Shown here: in pieces, positions 37,489 to 47,093 of the stretch | Layout: each line of letters starts with the position of its first letter | How positions within the stretch are numbered: the first letter of the stretch is position 1 | Assembly (NCBI RefSeq): GCF_900177245.1 | Contig: NZ_FXBM01000002.1 | Coordinates: forward strand, 1,216,864 to 1,280,863 | Direction of reading: 5' to 3' | Origin: Rathayibacter oskolensis | GTDB lineage: Bacteria; Actinomycetota; Actinomycetes; Actinomycetales; Microbacteriaceae | DNA length: 64,000 nucleotides | The notes under the pieces: generated by a model | Database searches by the model: none | The model's input: the letters and a program-made list of their open reading frames with translations, nothing else | What the model was told of the DNA's origin: nothing | Made by a program: the position numbers and the translations under genes

Positions 37489-37914
37489 ATGACTGCACAG
37501 CAGATCACCTCAGCACGCAGTACCGCGTCACCCGGTGATGCACCGGCCACCGCCGCGCCTTCGTCGAACCCGGCGGGCTCGGGCGCCGTGCGCGCCGCGA
37601 CCCACCTGCGCCTCACCCGTCGTGGTCGCGCGGTGCTCGCCACCCTGGGCGCGCTGCCGATCGTCGCGGGGGCGTTCGTCTTCGGTCTCAACGGCGGGGG
37701 AGCCGTCGCCTCGGGCCAGTCCTCGGACGTCGAGTTCCAGTACGTCACCGTTCGAGCGGGGGAGTCGCTCTGGTCCCTCGCCGAGGAGCTCGCACCCGAG
37801 TCCGATCCCCGTGACGTCGTCGACGACCTCCTCTCGCTGAACCAGCTCCCGAGCGCGGGCATCGAGCCCGGCCAGCGGCTCGCCGTCCCCTCGCGCTACG
37901 AGGTCGTGCGCTGA
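37489..37914 (+). CDS. LysM-domain membrane protein, probable SOS division effector
   Basis: A 141-residue protein: a 45-residue Ser/Ala-rich cytoplasmic tail, one membrane helix (about 49-68) and an external LysM peptidoglycan-binding domain ([18 protein letters not shown] to [14 protein letters not shown]). The ATG has AAAGGAG upstream. The position divergent from lexA, with a LexA-type box on the promoter, matches the actinobacterial arrangement of ChiZ (Mycobacterium) and DivS (Corynebacterium), which block division during SOS. There is no hydrolase domain, so a binding or blocking role is more likely than cell-wall cleavage. Confidence 0.88.
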   Translation: MTAQQITSARSTASPGDAPATAAPSSNPAGSGAVRAATHLRLTRRGRAVLATLGALPIVAGAFVFGLNGGGAVASGQSSDVEFQYVTVRAGESLWSLAEELAPESDPRDVVDDLLSLNQLPSAGIEPGQRLAVPSRYEVVR

Positions 37915-37969
37915 TCGTCCGACAGCGGGCGCGGCTCGCTGCCGCGGAGGGTGATCGCGGGCTCGCCGC

Positions 37970-37975
37970 TACCAT
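37970..37975 (+). promoter_or_regulatory. -10 element, probable leaderless promoter of hisC
   Basis: TACCAT followed by 6 nt and the GTG at 37982. Confidence 0.5.
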
Positions 37976-37981
37976 GTTCCG

Positions 37982-39094
37982 GTGACGACTCTCGACGATC
38001 TGCCCCTGCGTGACGACCTCCGTGGAAAGAAGCCCTACGGCGCTCCCCAGGCGATCGTCCCCGTCGCCCTGAACGTCAACGAGAACACGCACCCGGTTCC
38101 CGACGACGTCGTCGCGGACATCGTCGAGCGGGTCTCCGTCGCCCTGCGCACGGTGAACCGCTACCCCGACCGCGAGTTCCGTGAACTGCGCGAGTCCCTC
38201 GCCGCCTACCTCGGTCACGGCGTGACGGCCGATGGCGTCTGGGCGGGGAACGGGTCGAACGAGGTCCTGCAGCACGTCCTCCAGGCGTTCGGAGGGCCCG
38301 GTCGCTCGCTCCTCGGATTCGTGCCGACCTACTCGATGTACTCGATCCTCGCGTCCGGCAGCGGCACCGAGTGGGTTCCGGTCGAGCGCGAGGACGACTT
38401 CCGGTTCGGCTCCGGCTACGCCGCTGAGCAGGTGCGGCGGGCGCAGCCCGACATCGTCTTCCTGTGTGCGCCGAACAACCCGACCGGCACGCCGCTCGAC
38501 CTCGAGACGATCGCTGCCGTGTACGACGCGACCGACGGCATCGTCCTGGTCGACGAGGCCTACGCCGAGTTCGGGGGCGCCGACGCACCGACCGCGCTGA
38601 GCCTGCTCCCCGGACGGCCGCGCCTGCTCGTCTCGCGGACCATGAGCAAGGCCTTCGCCTTCGCCGGTGTGCGGCTCGGCTACCTCGCCGCCGATCCCGC
38701 CGTCATCGACGCGCTCCGTCTCGTCCGACTGCCCTACCACCTCTCCGCGCTCACCCAGGCAGCGGCGAACGCGGCGCTCGCCCACTCCGGCGAGATGCTC
38801 GCGATGGTCGACGAGATCATCGTGCAGCGCGACCGCATGGTGACGGGGCTCCGAGACCTCGGCTACCGCCCGCACGAGACGGGGAGCAACTTCGTCCTCT
38901 TCGGCGGAGTGGACGAGCCGCAGGCGGTCTTCGAGGCGCTGCTCTCCCGCGGCGTCCTGATCCGGGACGTCGGCATTCCGGGACACCTCCGGGTGAGCGC
39001 CGGGACCTCGGACGAGACGACCGCCTTCCTCGACGCCATGGCGTCCGTGACCGCTGCTCGGCGCGACGCCGCGGTCGTCCCCGCCGCCGGCTGA
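37982..39094 (+). CDS. hisC: Histidinol-phosphate aminotransferase
   Basis: A 370-residue class II PLP aminotransferase (imidazole acetol-phosphate to histidinol phosphate). The PLP Lys is in RTMSKAFAFAGVRLGY, and CAPNNPTGTPL and LVDEAYAEFGG are typical. The GTG start follows the promoter hexamer by 6 nt. hisB follows with its own promoter. hisD, hisF and hisG are not in this window. Confidence 0.95.
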   Translation: MTTLDDLPLRDDLRGKKPYGAPQAIVPVALNVNENTHPVPDDVVADIVERVSVALRTVNRYPDREFRELRESLAAYLGHGVTADGVWAGNGSNEVLQHVLQAFGGPGRSLLGFVPTYSMYSILASGSGTEWVPVEREDDFRFGSGYAAEQVRRAQPDIVFLCAPNNPTGTPLDLETIAAVYDATDGIVLVDEAYAEFGGADAPTALSLLPGRPRLLVSRTMSKAFAFAGVRLGYLAADPAVIDALRLVRLPYHLSALTQAAANAALAHSGEMLAMVDEIIVQRDRMVTGLRDLGYRPHETGSNFVLFGGVDEPQAVFEALLSRGVLIRDVGIPGHLRVSAGTSDETTAFLDAMASVTAARRDAAVVPAAG

Positions 39095-39134
39095 CGGTCC
39101 TCCCGCCGCCCGCTGGGGGGCCAGGAGTCGCGAA

Positions 39135-39140
39135 TAGACT
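39135..39140 (+). promoter_or_regulatory. -10 element, probable leaderless promoter of hisB
   Basis: TAGACT followed by 6 nt and the ATG at 39147. Confidence 0.5.
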
Positions 39141-39146
39141 GGTCGC

Positions 39147-39767
39147 ATGACCTCCCCGAGCGCCGTACCCGGGCGCACCGCCACCCTCCGCCGCGCCACC
39201 AGCGAATCGAGCATCGAGCTGTCGATCGACCTCGACGGCACCGGAGTCGCCGACCTCGAGACCGGCGTCCCCTTCTTCGACCACCTGCTGACGGCGTTCG
39301 CCAAGCACTCGCTCACCGATCTGACCGTCCGCGCTGTCGGCGACATCGACATCGACATCCACCACACGGCCGAGGACATCGGCATCGTGCTCGGCACCGC
39401 GATCAAGCAGGCGCTCGGCGACAAGGCGGGCATCTCCCGCTTCGGCGACGCGCTCGTGCCGCTCGACGAGGCTCTCGTGCAGGCGGTCGTCGACATCTCG
39501 GGGCGCCCCTACCTCGTGCACACGGGCGAGCCGGAGGGCTTCGCGCTGCACCTGATCGGCGGGCACTTCACCGGCTCGATGGTGCGGCACGTCTTCGAGG
39601 CGATCGCCTACAACGCCGGATTGACGGTGCACCTCACGGTGCTCGGCGGCCGCGACCCGCACCACATCGCCGAGGCCGAGTTCAAGGCCTTCGCGCGCGC
39701 GTTCCGCCAGGCGAAGTCCTTCGACCCACTCGTCGCCGGGGTGCCGTCGACCAAGGGCGCGCTGTGA
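39147..39767 (+). CDS. hisB: Imidazoleglycerol-phosphate dehydratase
   Basis: A 206-residue single-function manganese enzyme (no fused phosphatase, as in actinobacteria). The metal-binding repeats [13 protein letters not shown] with [11 protein letters not shown], and [15 protein letters not shown] with [13 protein letters not shown], are complete. The stop overlaps the hisH start by 4 bp. Confidence 0.96.
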   Translation: MTSPSAVPGRTATLRRATSESSIELSIDLDGTGVADLETGVPFFDHLLTAFAKHSLTDLTVRAVGDIDIDIHHTAEDIGIVLGTAIKQALGDKAGISRFGDALVPLDEALVQAVVDISGRPYLVHTGEPEGFALHLIGGHFTGSMVRHVFEAIAYNAGLTVHLTVLGGRDPHHIAEAEFKAFARAFRQAKSFDPLVAGVPSTKGAL

Positions 39768-40411
39768 GCGCCGAGCGGCCGTCCGTCGTCGTCTACGACT
39801 ACGGATCCGGCAACGTCCACTCGGCCGTGAAGGCCCTCGAGCTCGCGGGCGCCGATGTCGAGCTGACCTCCGACCGGCAGCGGGCCCTCGAGGCCGACGG
39901 GCTGCTCGTTCCCGGAGTCGGAGCCTTCAGCGCCGTCATGGACGCGCTGACGGCGGCGCGCGGCGGCGAGATCATCGACAAGCGCCTCTCCGGTGGTCGC
40001 CCCGTCCTCGGGATCTGCGTCGGGATGCAGGTGCTCTTCGAGCGCGGCGTCGAGCGCGGCGTCGAGAGCGAAGGGCTCGGCGAGTGGCCGGGCACGGTTG
40101 ACCTGCTTCCCGCCGAGGTGGTGCCGCACATGGGCTGGAACACGGTCTCCGCGCCGAGCGACTCCGTCCTCTTCGACGGGATCGACCAGGAGCGCTTCTA
40201 CTTCGTCCACTCCTACGGCGCCCGGGAGTGGTCGCTCGACGTCATCCCGCCCTTCCCCCGTCCCCGCGTGACGTGGGCCGACCACGGCGGCCCCTTCATC
40301 GCCGCGGTCGAGAACGGACCGCTGTCGGCGACGCAGTTCCACCCCGAGAAGTCGGGATCGGCCGGGCTCCGCCTGCTGTCGAATTGGCTGGGCAGCCTTC
40401 GCACGAACTAG
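39764..40411 (+). CDS. hisH: Imidazole glycerol phosphate synthase glutaminase subunit
   Basis: A 215-residue class I glutaminase that feeds ammonia to HisF. The nucleophile Cys lies in [11 protein letters not shown] and the His/Glu pair in TQFHPEKSG. The GTG overlaps hisB by 4 bp. An [13 protein letters not shown] insertion follows the nucleophile loop. The TAG stop doubles as part of a possible -10 hexamer for the next gene. Confidence 0.95.
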   Translation: MSAERPSVVVYDYGSGNVHSAVKALELAGADVELTSDRQRALEADGLLVPGVGAFSAVMDALTAARGGEIIDKRLSGGRPVLGICVGMQVLFERGVERGVESEGLGEWPGTVDLLPAEVVPHMGWNTVSAPSDSVLFDGIDQERFYFVHSYGAREWSLDVIPPFPRPRVTWADHGGPFIAAVENGPLSATQFHPEKSGSAGLRLLSNWLGSLRTN

Positions 40412-40464
40412 GATCGGCCGGTGGTCGGCCGCCCCTCCGGGCGGCGGCCTGCACCAGGACTCCC
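40409..40464 (+). promoter_or_regulatory. hisH-priA junction: -10 candidate and GC hairpin
   Basis: TAGGAT (40409-40414), beginning with the hisH stop codon, is 6 nt before an in-frame GTG at 40421. A GC-rich hairpin (GCCGCCC with GGGCGGC) overlaps the first codons of that longer version. It may be a weak terminator, attenuator or start-site structure. Confidence 0.4.
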
Positions 40465-40480
40465 GAGACTGAGGATGACG

Positions 40481-41227
40481 ATGAGCGAGTTCACCAAGGC
40501 CCCGGGCCTGGTCCTTCTCCCCGCGATCGACGTGGCCGGCGGCAAGGCCGTCCGACTGACGCAGGGCGAGGCGGGCACCGAGACCAACTACGGCGACCCC
40601 ATCGACGCCGCTCGCGACTGGGCCGACCAGGGCGCGGAGTGGATCCACCTGGTCGACCTCGATGCCGCCTTCGGCCGCGGTGACAACCACGGGATCATGA
40701 AGAAGGTCATCCGCCAGGTCAAGGGCGTGAACGTCGAGCTCTCCGGCGGGATCCGCGACGACCGGAGCCTCGAGTCGGCCCTCAGCGCCGGGGCGAAGCG
40801 CATCAACCTCGGCACGGCGGCGCTCGAGAACCCGGAGTGGGCGGCGAGCGTCATCGGCCAGTACGGCGATCAGATCGCGGTCGGTCTCGACGTGCGCGGG
40901 ACGACGCTGGCGGCCCGCGGCTGGACGAAGGAGGGCGGCGACCTCTGGCACGTCCTCGAACGCCTCGAGGAGGCGGGCTGCACCCGCTACGTCGTCACCG
41001 ACGTGACCAAGGACGGCACGCTGCAGGGCCCGAACCTCGAGCTGCTCGAGCAGGTCATGGCGCGCACGCACCGCCCGGTGATCGCCTCCGGAGGCATCTC
41101 GAACCTCGACGACATCGCCGCACTGCGCGACCTCGTCCCGCTCGGGCTCGAGGGCGCGATCGTCGGCAAGGCGCTGTACGCGGGCGCGTTCACGCTCGCG
41201 GAGGCGCTGGATGTCGCATCCGAGTGA
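40481..41227 (+). CDS. priA: Phosphoribosyl isomerase A (HisA/PriA)
   Basis: A 248-residue TIM-barrel isomerase. In actinobacteria this enzyme serves both histidine (HisA) and tryptophan (TrpF) synthesis. Seen: [19 protein letters not shown] with the catalytic Asp, [28 protein letters not shown] with the second Asp, and [11 protein letters not shown]. The ATG at 40481 has GAGG at 40471; GTG at 40421 would add 20 residues and has promoter-like spacing, so the start is not settled. It overlaps the next gene by 17 bp. Confidence 0.94.
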   Translation: MSEFTKAPGLVLLPAIDVAGGKAVRLTQGEAGTETNYGDPIDAARDWADQGAEWIHLVDLDAAFGRGDNHGIMKKVIRQVKGVNVELSGGIRDDRSLESALSAGAKRINLGTAALENPEWAASVIGQYGDQIAVGLDVRGTTLAARGWTKEGGDLWHVLERLEEAGCTRYVVTDVTKDGTLQGPNLELLEQVMARTHRPVIASGGISNLDDIAALRDLVPLGLEGAIVGKALYAGAFTLAEALDVASE

Positions 41228-42002
41228 CGATCGGGCCCCGTCGCACCTGACCGACTCGGCGGGGACCCCCTGGGCGGGCCGCCATTTCGAGCCGAGCGCC
41301 GCGGAGAGCGACGACGGCAGCGCGCCCGGGCTCCTCGCGCGGGCGCTCGAGTCCTTCGCGGCCGGTGAGTGCGGCGCGGAGCGGGTCGTCGACGCCCTCC
41401 GCGAGTCGCGGCTGCTGATCCCGCTCGTCGCGCACCTCGGCGAGGAGGCCGAGGGTGTCGGCGGTCTCCGCGCCGACAAGACCCAGGAGCTCTCGATCGT
41501 CACCGTCGCCGGTCCGGACGGTCGCGACGTGCTGCCGGTGTTCAGCAGCGTCGATGCGATGCGCCGCTGGGACCCGTCGGCCAGGCCGGTCCCGGTCGAC
41601 GGTCGTCGCGCCGCCCTCGCCGCGGTCGCCGAGGAGACCGAGCTGATGGTCCTCGATCCCGCGTCCGAGCACGAGTTCGCCGTGCGTCGGCCCGCCCTCT
41701 GGGCGATCGCCGAGGGAGCCGACTGGATCCCGAGCCCGCGCGACCCGCGAGTCCTCGAGGCGCTGCGGGCGAGCGCTGAGGGGGAGCCGTCGGTCGTGGC
41801 GGTCGGCGTCCGTCCGGGCGATGCCCGTCAGCGGCTCGGCGGCGCCGAACTGGTCGTCGTCCTCGAGCTGCACCCCGGCCTCGACCGCGAGGCGCTCGAC
41901 GAGCTCGTCGCCCGTCTCGGGGCGCGCTGGGCGGCCGACGAGCGGATCGCGTCGAGCGTCGACTCGATGTCGCTCCAGCTCGCCGCGGCGCGGGCGCGCT
42001 GA
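41211..42002 (+). CDS. SseB-family domain protein
   Basis: A 263-residue soluble protein with an SseB N-terminal-type domain ([58 protein letters not shown]). The start lies inside the last 17 bp of priA, so translation is coupled to the histidine genes. SseB domains are often encoded near his genes in actinobacteria, but the biochemical role is unknown. The C-terminal half (residues 185-263) looks like a second alpha/beta domain. Confidence 0.82.
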   Translation: MSHPSDDRAPSHLTDSAGTPWAGRHFEPSAAESDDGSAPGLLARALESFAAGECGAERVVDALRESRLLIPLVAHLGEEAEGVGGLRADKTQELSIVTVAGPDGRDVLPVFSSVDAMRRWDPSARPVPVDGRRAALAAVAEETELMVLDPASEHEFAVRRPALWAIAEGADWIPSPRDPRVLEALRASAEGEPSVVAVGVRPGDARQRLGGAELVVVLELHPGLDREALDELVARLGARWAADERIASSVDSMSLQLAAARAR

Positions 42003-42015
42003 CGGCGATCGCCCA

Positions 42016-42396
42016 CTAGGTGACCGGGCCGGTCCACTTCTCGCCCGGTCCCTTGCCGATCGGGTCGGCGATGGGAGAGGCCTCCCGGAAGGCGAGCTGC
42101 AGGGTGCGCAGACCGTCGCGGAGGCTGCGCGCGTGCATGTCGCTGATGTCCGGTGCACCGGCGGTCACGAGTCCGGCGAGGGCGTTGATGAGCTTGCGTG
42201 CCTCGTCGAGGTCGACCTGGGCGCCCGGCTCGTCCGCGAGCCCGCACTTGACCGCCGCGGCGCTCATGAGGTGCACGGCGGCGGTGGTGATGATCTCGAC
42301 CGCCGGCACCTCGGCGATGTCCCTGGCCGCCTCGAGATCGGAGGCGTCGTCGCCCTCGCCGAAGCGCCGCGTGTAGTCGTCGTCGTACTGGGCCAT
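42016..42396 (-). CDS. DUF1844 protein
   Basis: A 126-residue protein with the DUF1844 core ([34 protein letters not shown]) flanked by acidic N- and Pro/Gly-rich C-terminal tails. It converges on the SseB gene and is divergent from infC, its usual neighbour in actinobacteria. A predicted helical protein; function unknown. Confidence 0.88.
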   Translation of the reverse strand: MAQYDDDYTRRFGEGDDASDLEAARDIAEVPAVEIITTAAVHLMSAAAVKCGLADEPGAQVDLDEARKLINALAGLVTAGAPDISDMHARSLRDGLRTLQLAFREASPIADPIGKGPGEKWTGPVT

Positions 42397-42827
42397 GGGT
42401 CCTTCGTTCGGTGAGGTCGTCGTTGCGTGGTGTCGTCGTTCGGCGGTGTCGCCCGGTCGCGCGTTCGTTCCGTGGACGACCCGGGGTGCGTCCTGAGGAG
42501 GCGTCGCAGTGGCGGGCTCCGGCGCTCTGGTGCTCCGGCCCTGCTCCTGCTAGAGTGATCCGGGCTCCGAGGCATGTCCTCGGTTCGAAAGTGGAGATTC
42601 TCCCACCCGCGCTTGACCGCTTCACTAGGTTACCGGGTCTGAAGCACTCCGCCTCCGGCAACGGGGGCAGGGCTGCGGTTCCCGAGGTCCGCCTCGGGTA
42701 TCGCGTCGTAGGGTGCGAGCGACAGGCGTCAGCCGCTCGTCGCGCAAGGGAATCACCTCTCTCGGGATGCGCCGGATACGAATCCGGCCGCAGAGCAGCA
42801 ACTCACCGAGATCAGAGGAGAAACGCA
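42397..42827 (+). promoter_or_regulatory. infC promoter and structured leader
   Basis: About 430 bp between the divergent DUF1844 and infC genes. A TAGAGT -10 candidate lies at 42551-42556, giving an infC leader of about 265 nt. Three hairpins are visible: CCGAGG/CCTCGG (42567-42583), CCCGAGG/CCTCGGG around TCCG (42681-42698), and GCCGGAT/ATCCGGC shortly before the ribosome binding site, plus a possible GCGAGCG/CGCTCG stem. The infC-rpmI-rplT operon is controlled by L20 or IF3 through mRNA structure in other bacteria. Confidence 0.6.
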
Positions 42828-42830
42828 ATC
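42814..42830 (+). promoter_or_regulatory. infC ribosome binding site and ATC start codon
   Basis: AGAGGAG (42814-42820), then 7 nt, then ATC (42828-42830). No ATG, GTG or TTG lies in frame at a suitable distance. infC is known for AUU/AUC/AUA starts through which IF3 controls its own synthesis. Confidence 0.85.
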
Positions 42831-43427
42831 AGCGATCCCCGTACCAACGACCGAATCCGCGTCCCCGAGGTCCGCCTCGTAGGTCCCGCCGGAGAACAGG
42901 TCGGCGTCGTGAAAATCGAGGTCGCCCTGCGACTCGCGCAGGATGCAGACCTGGATCTGGTCGAGGTCGCTCCCAACTCCAAGCCTCCCGTCGCCAAGAT
43001 CATGGACTACGGGAAGTTCAAGTACGAGCAGGCCCAGAAGCTCAAGGAAGCCCGTCGCAACCAGGCGAACACGATCCTCAAAGAGGTCCGTTTCCGTCTG
43101 AAGATCGACAAGCACGACTACGAGACCAAGCGCAAGCGCGCCGAGGGCTTCCTCAAGGCCGGCGACAAGGTCAAGGCGATGATCCTCTTCCGAGGCCGCG
43201 AGCAGTCCCGCCCCGAGATGGGCGTCCGACTCCTGCAGCGCTTCGCCGAGGACGTGGCCGAGTTCGGCCAGGTCGAGTCCACCCCGACCATCGACGGTCG
43301 CAACATGGTGATGGTCATCGGCCCGCTGAAGAACAAGTCCGAGGCGAAGGCCGAGGCGAACGCCGTTCGCGCCGCTCGTCGCGAGGCCAACACCCCGGAG
43401 GAATCGGCCGAGGCCGAGACCGTCTAG
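42828..43427 (+). CDS. infC: Translation initiation factor IF-3
   Basis: A 199-residue initiation factor that keeps 30S subunits free and proofreads the start codon. The N-domain begins at once ([19 protein letters not shown]); the linker is [20 protein letters not shown] and the C-domain contains [17 protein letters not shown] and [15 protein letters not shown]. The start is ATC with a strong ribosome binding site; the long upstream open frame has unrelated composition and lies over the leader. The C-terminal tail is acidic ([12 protein letters not shown]). rpmI and rplT follow. Confidence 0.94.
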   Translation: MSDPRTNDRIRVPEVRLVGPAGEQVGVVKIEVALRLAQDADLDLVEVAPNSKPPVAKIMDYGKFKYEQAQKLKEARRNQANTILKEVRFRLKIDKHDYETKRKRAEGFLKAGDKVKAMILFRGREQSRPEMGVRLLQRFAEDVAEFGQVESTPTIDGRNMVMVIGPLKNKSEAKAEANAVRAARREANTPEESAEAETV

Positions 43428-43451
43428 AGCTTGACCGTCAGATACAGCGCC

Positions 43452-43491
43452 GCCCCGGCCTCGGGGCAGGCGGACGCCCCGTTCGCGGGGC
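43452..43491 (+). promoter_or_regulatory. Two GC hairpins between infC and rpmI
   Basis: GCCCCG/CGGGGC stems at 43452-43467 (loop GCCT) and 43476-43491 (stable TTCG tetraloop). They may be processing or attenuation structures that set the ribosomal protein to IF3 ratio. Confidence 0.55.
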
Positions 43492-43538
43492 ACCAGCTTC
43501 GCCCCGCCCAGCGGGTGTGACGTCGACAAGGAGAGAAC

Positions 43539-43733
43539 ATGCCCAAGATGAAGACCCACTCGGGTGCCAAGAAGCGCTTCAAGGTGACCGGCTCCGGCAA
43601 GATCATGAAGCAGCAGGCCGGTATGCGCCACAACCTGGAGTCCAAGTCCAGCGTTCGTACCCGTCGCCTCAACCAGGACCAGGTCCTCGCCCCGCAGGAC
43701 GCGAAGGTCGCCCGGAAGCTGCTCGGCAAGTAG
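43539..43733 (+). CDS. rpmI: 50S ribosomal protein L35
   Basis: A 64-residue basic protein ([29 protein letters not shown]) with AAGGAGAG seven bases before the ATG. It is the middle gene of the infC-rpmI-rplT operon and is usually coregulated with L20. Confidence 0.97.
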   Translation: MPKMKTHSGAKKRFKVTGSGKIMKQQAGMRHNLESKSSVRTRRLNQDQVLAPQDAKVARKLLGK

Positions 43734-43804
43734 TCCGCTCCTCCACCGAGCAGCACTCCACCGACCAGAACTCCCACGACCAGGATCGATAGGAAGAAAA
43801 AGCA

Positions 43805-44188
43805 ATGGCAAGAGTCAAGAGGGCGGTCAACGCCCACAAGAAGCGTCGCGTCATCCTCGAGCGCGCGAAGGGCTACCGCGGCCAGCGTTCGCGTCTGTAC
43901 CGCAAGGCGAAGGAGCAGGTCACCCACTCCCTCGTCTACTCGTACCGCGACCGCCGCGCGAAGAAGGGCGAGTTCCGCCGCCTCTGGATCCAGCGCATCA
44001 ACGCCGCGTCCCGCGCGAACGGCCTGACCTACAACCGCTTCATCCAGGGCCTCGCCCTGGCCGGCGTCCAGGTCGACCGTCGCATCCTCGCCGACCTCGC
44101 GATCAGCGAGCCGGCGACGTTCGCCGCTCTCGTGGCGACGGCGAAGAACGCGCTGCCCGCCGACACGTCGGCTCCGAAGGCCGCGTAG
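43805..44188 (+). CDS. rplT: 50S ribosomal protein L20
   Basis: A 127-residue 23S rRNA-binding assembly protein. It starts [20 protein letters not shown] and contains [19 protein letters not shown]-type residues and [20 protein letters not shown]. The ribosome binding site is weak (AGGAAG). In other bacteria L20 represses its own operon. A strong terminator follows. Confidence 0.97.
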   Translation: MARVKRAVNAHKKRRVILERAKGYRGQRSRLYRKAKEQVTHSLVYSYRDRRAKKGEFRRLWIQRINAASRANGLTYNRFIQGLALAGVQVDRRILADLAISEPATFAALVATAKNALPADTSAPKAA

Positions 44189-44202
44189 TCCGCACAGCTC
44201 CC

Positions 44203-44238
44203 CGAAGGGGGCCGCGACCTCGGTCGCGGCCCCCTTCG
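44203..44238 (+). terminator. Terminator after rplT
   Basis: Perfect 16-bp stem (CGAAGGGGGCCGCGAC with GTCGCGGCCCCCTTCG) and a CTCG loop, 15 nt after the stop. Confidence 0.92.
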
Positions 44239-44282
44239 TCGTCCCCGCGACGTGTCGCCCGGGTGGCCGTGATCCGCGCCGT

Positions 44283-44288
44283 TAGGCT
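44283..44288 (+). promoter_or_regulatory. -10 element, probable leaderless promoter of the RNA methyltransferase gene
   Basis: TAGGCT followed by 6 nt and the ATG at 44295. Confidence 0.5.
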
Positions 44289-44294
44289 CGGGAC

Positions 44295-45095
44295 ATGCTC
44301 GACAACCCCCGTTCTCCGCGCGTCCGATCCGTCGCCAAGCTCACCCGGCGCCCGGCTCGACAGGAGACGGGGCTCTTCCTCCTCGAGGGGCCGCAGGCCG
44401 TGTCCGAGGCCCTCCGCTACCGCCCGGAGCTGCTGATCGAGTCGTTCGCGACGCCGACGGCGCTCGAGCGGCATCCCGAGATCGTCGCGGCCGCCGAGGA
44501 GGCGGAGGTCGAGATCGAGTACGTCACCGAGGACGTCCTCGACTCGATGGCCGACACCGTCACTCCGCAGGGGTTCGTCTCGGTCTGCCGTCAGTTCCCC
44601 ACCTCCCTGAAGGACGTCGTCGGGTCGGGCCCGCGCCTGGTCGCCGTTCTCGAGGAGGTGCGCGACCCGGGCAACCTCGGGACGATCATCCGGGCGGCCG
44701 ATGCCGCGGGTGCCGACGCGGTCGTCCTGACCGGGCGCTCCGTCGATCTCTACAACCCCAAGGTCGTGCGCTCGACGACGGGCTCGCTGTTCCACCTCCC
44801 GGTGGCCGTCGGCGCCGAGCTGCCCGACGTGCTGCAGCGCCTCCGATCGGCCGGACTGCGCGCCGTCGCGGCCGACGTGAAGGGGGAGGACCTCCTCGAC
44901 ATCCGCGGCCGCGGCGACCTCGCCCAGCCGACGGTCTGGGTCTTCGGCAACGAGGCCAGGGGTCTCGAGGACGAGTCGCTCGAGCTCGTCGACGCCGTCG
45001 TGGCCGTGCCGATCTACGGAGCGGCGGAGTCGCTGAACCTCGCGACGGCCGCCTCCGTCTGCCTCTACGAGAGCGCGTTCGCCCTGCGCTCCTGA
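44295..45095 (+). CDS. TrmH/SpoU-family RNA 2'-O-methyltransferase
   Basis: A 266-residue trefoil-knot methyltransferase. A substrate-binding L30e-like domain (LFLLEGPQAVSEAL) precedes the three SpoU motifs: DPGNLGTIIRAADAAGA, VWVFGNEARGL and IPIYGAAESLNLATAASV (read here as VPIYGAAESLNLATAASV). The target, rRNA or tRNA, is not fixed; RlmB-like 23S methylation is common for this length. It follows rplT, as in many actinobacteria. Confidence 0.92.
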   Translation: MLDNPRSPRVRSVAKLTRRPARQETGLFLLEGPQAVSEALRYRPELLIESFATPTALERHPEIVAAAEEAEVEIEYVTEDVLDSMADTVTPQGFVSVCRQFPTSLKDVVGSGPRLVAVLEEVRDPGNLGTIIRAADAAGADAVVLTGRSVDLYNPKVVRSTTGSLFHLPVAVGAELPDVLQRLRSAGLRAVAADVKGEDLLDIRGRGDLAQPTVWVFGNEARGLEDESLELVDAVVAVPIYGAAESLNLATAASVCLYESAFALRS

Positions 45096-45123
45096 GAGCG
45101 AGACCGCGGTTCCTGAGAGGAAT

Positions 45124-45160
45124 CGGCCGCTGTCTGGACCGGAGCTGGACAGAACGGCCG
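45124..45160 (+). terminator. Hairpin after the RNA methyltransferase gene
   Basis: Arms CGGCCGCTGTC and GACAG-AA-CGGCCG with a two-base bulge and a 13-nt loop, followed by TTGTTACCCT. It could act as a terminator or as an operator for the downstream ABC genes. Confidence 0.55.
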
Positions 45161-45194
45161 GTTGTTACCCTCTGATTAAGAAAACCCTCATGAT

Positions 45195-45221
45195 TTGACC
45201 CACCCATGTGCGTGTGATTCT
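45195..45221 (+). promoter_or_regulatory. Promoter of the amino-acid ABC operon
   Basis: TTGACC (-35) and GATTCT (-10) with 15-16 nt between them, ending 8 nt before the ATG at 45230. A TG dinucleotide precedes the -10. Confidence 0.5.
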
Positions 45222-45229
45222 CTGGCCGA

Positions 45230-46003
<774 letters not shown>

Positions 46004-46045
46004 CGACTCCGCTCCCGCGCCAGCACGTCCACAGCACATCCGACA

Positions 46046-46074
46046 GGCCGACCCCCGAGATCCGGGGATCGGCC
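46046..46074 (+). terminator. Intercistronic hairpin between gluA and gluB
   Basis: GGCCGA-C-CCCCG pairs with CGGGG-A-TCGGCC around AGATC (11 pairs, one mismatch). It probably gives partial termination or mRNA stability that favours the binding-protein gene. Confidence 0.6.
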
Positions 46075-46118
46075 GGACATCGCCCGCTCCGGCGGGCCGA
46101 ACCCCAGGAAGGACGATC

Positions 46119-47012
46119 ATGCGCACCAAGCTCATGTTCATGACCGCGGGACTCGCAGCAGCGGCCCTCACCCTCGCCGGCTGCGCCGGCGACTCCGGAT
46201 CCGGCGAGGCCGGCTCCGAGGAGAGCACCGCGACCTACGAGGTCGCCACCGACGTGACCCTCGAGGGCAGCCCGACGTTCGACGCGATGACCGAGGCCGG
46301 TGGAGTGACCATCGGCGTCAAGGAGGACCAGCCCGGTCTCGGCTACCTCGACGCGGCCACGGGCGAGCGCTCCGGGTTCGACATCGAGATCGCCAACTGG
46401 ATCGCCGCCTCCCTCGGCTTCTCGGAGGACGAGATCACCTACACCCCGATCCCCTCCGCGAACCGCGAGGCCTCGATCGTGAACGGCGACATCGACTACT
46501 ACGTCGGCAGCTACTCGATCACCGACAAGCGCAAGGAGCAGGTCGACTTCGCCGGGCCGTACTTCGAGACCGGGCAGCAGCTGCTGGTCGCCGCCGACAA
46601 CGACACCATCGAGGGTCCCGACGACCTGTCGGCCGACACCACCGTGTGCTCGGCGACCGGATCGACCCCGATCCAGAACATCCGCACCAACTACCCCGAG
46701 GTCCCGACCGAGGAGTTCGACACCTACTCCCAGTGCGTCGACGCCCTCGCCGACGGCCAGGTCGACGCGGTCACCACCGACGGCGCGATCCTGATCGGCT
46801 ACGCCGCGCAGAACCCCGACGAGCTCAAGGTCGTGGGGGAGCCCTTCAGCACCGAGCTCTACGGCGTCGGCCTGCCCAAGGACGACACCGCGCTCCGAGG
46901 CTTCATCAACGACATGTTCACCGAGGGCGGCGACACCTGGAGCGCCATCTACGACGAGACCCTCGGCGAGTCCGGCACCACGGTCGAGCAGCCCGCGGTC
47001 GACGCGTACTAG
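46119..47012 (+). CDS. gluB: Amino-acid ABC transporter substrate-binding lipoprotein
   Basis: A 297-residue solute-binding protein with a lipoprotein signal (hydrophobic residues 5-18, lipobox LAGC). The mature part has the type 3 fold: VTIGVKEDQPGLGYLD, the SGFDIEIANWIAASLG motif, and VGSYSITDKRKEQVDFAGPY. The ATG has AGGAAGG upstream. The mature N-terminus is Ser/Gly/Glu-rich. It delivers glutamate or a similar acidic or amide amino acid to GluC/GluD. Confidence 0.94.
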   Translation: MRTKLMFMTAGLAAAALTLAGCAGDSGSGEAGSEESTATYEVATDVTLEGSPTFDAMTEAGGVTIGVKEDQPGLGYLDAATGERSGFDIEIANWIAASLGFSEDEITYTPIPSANREASIVNGDIDYYVGSYSITDKRKEQVDFAGPYFETGQQLLVAADNDTIEGPDDLSADTTVCSATGSTPIQNIRTNYPEVPTEEFDTYSQCVDALADGQVDAVTTDGAILIGYAAQNPDELKVVGEPFSTELYGVGLPKDDTALRGFINDMFTEGGDTWSAIYDETLGESGTTVEQPAVDAY

Positions 47013-47019
47013 GAGGCGT

Positions 47020-47048
47020 CCCGGACGGCGCTCCCCGCGCCGTCCGGG
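47020..47048 (+). terminator. Intercistronic hairpin between gluB and gluC
   Basis: Perfect 12-bp stem CCCGGACGGCGC/GCGCCGTCCGGG with a TCCCC loop, 8 nt after the gluB stop. The permease genes continue downstream, so partial termination is likely. Confidence 0.7.
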
Positions 47049-47093
47049 GTCCTTCCCCCTCCGCTCCCACCTCCCGATGAAAGGGCTCGCCGC

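Noticed and set aside
42411-42827. 139-codon upstream extension of infC
   Set aside because: Lies across the structured leader; IF3 homology starts at the ATC codon.
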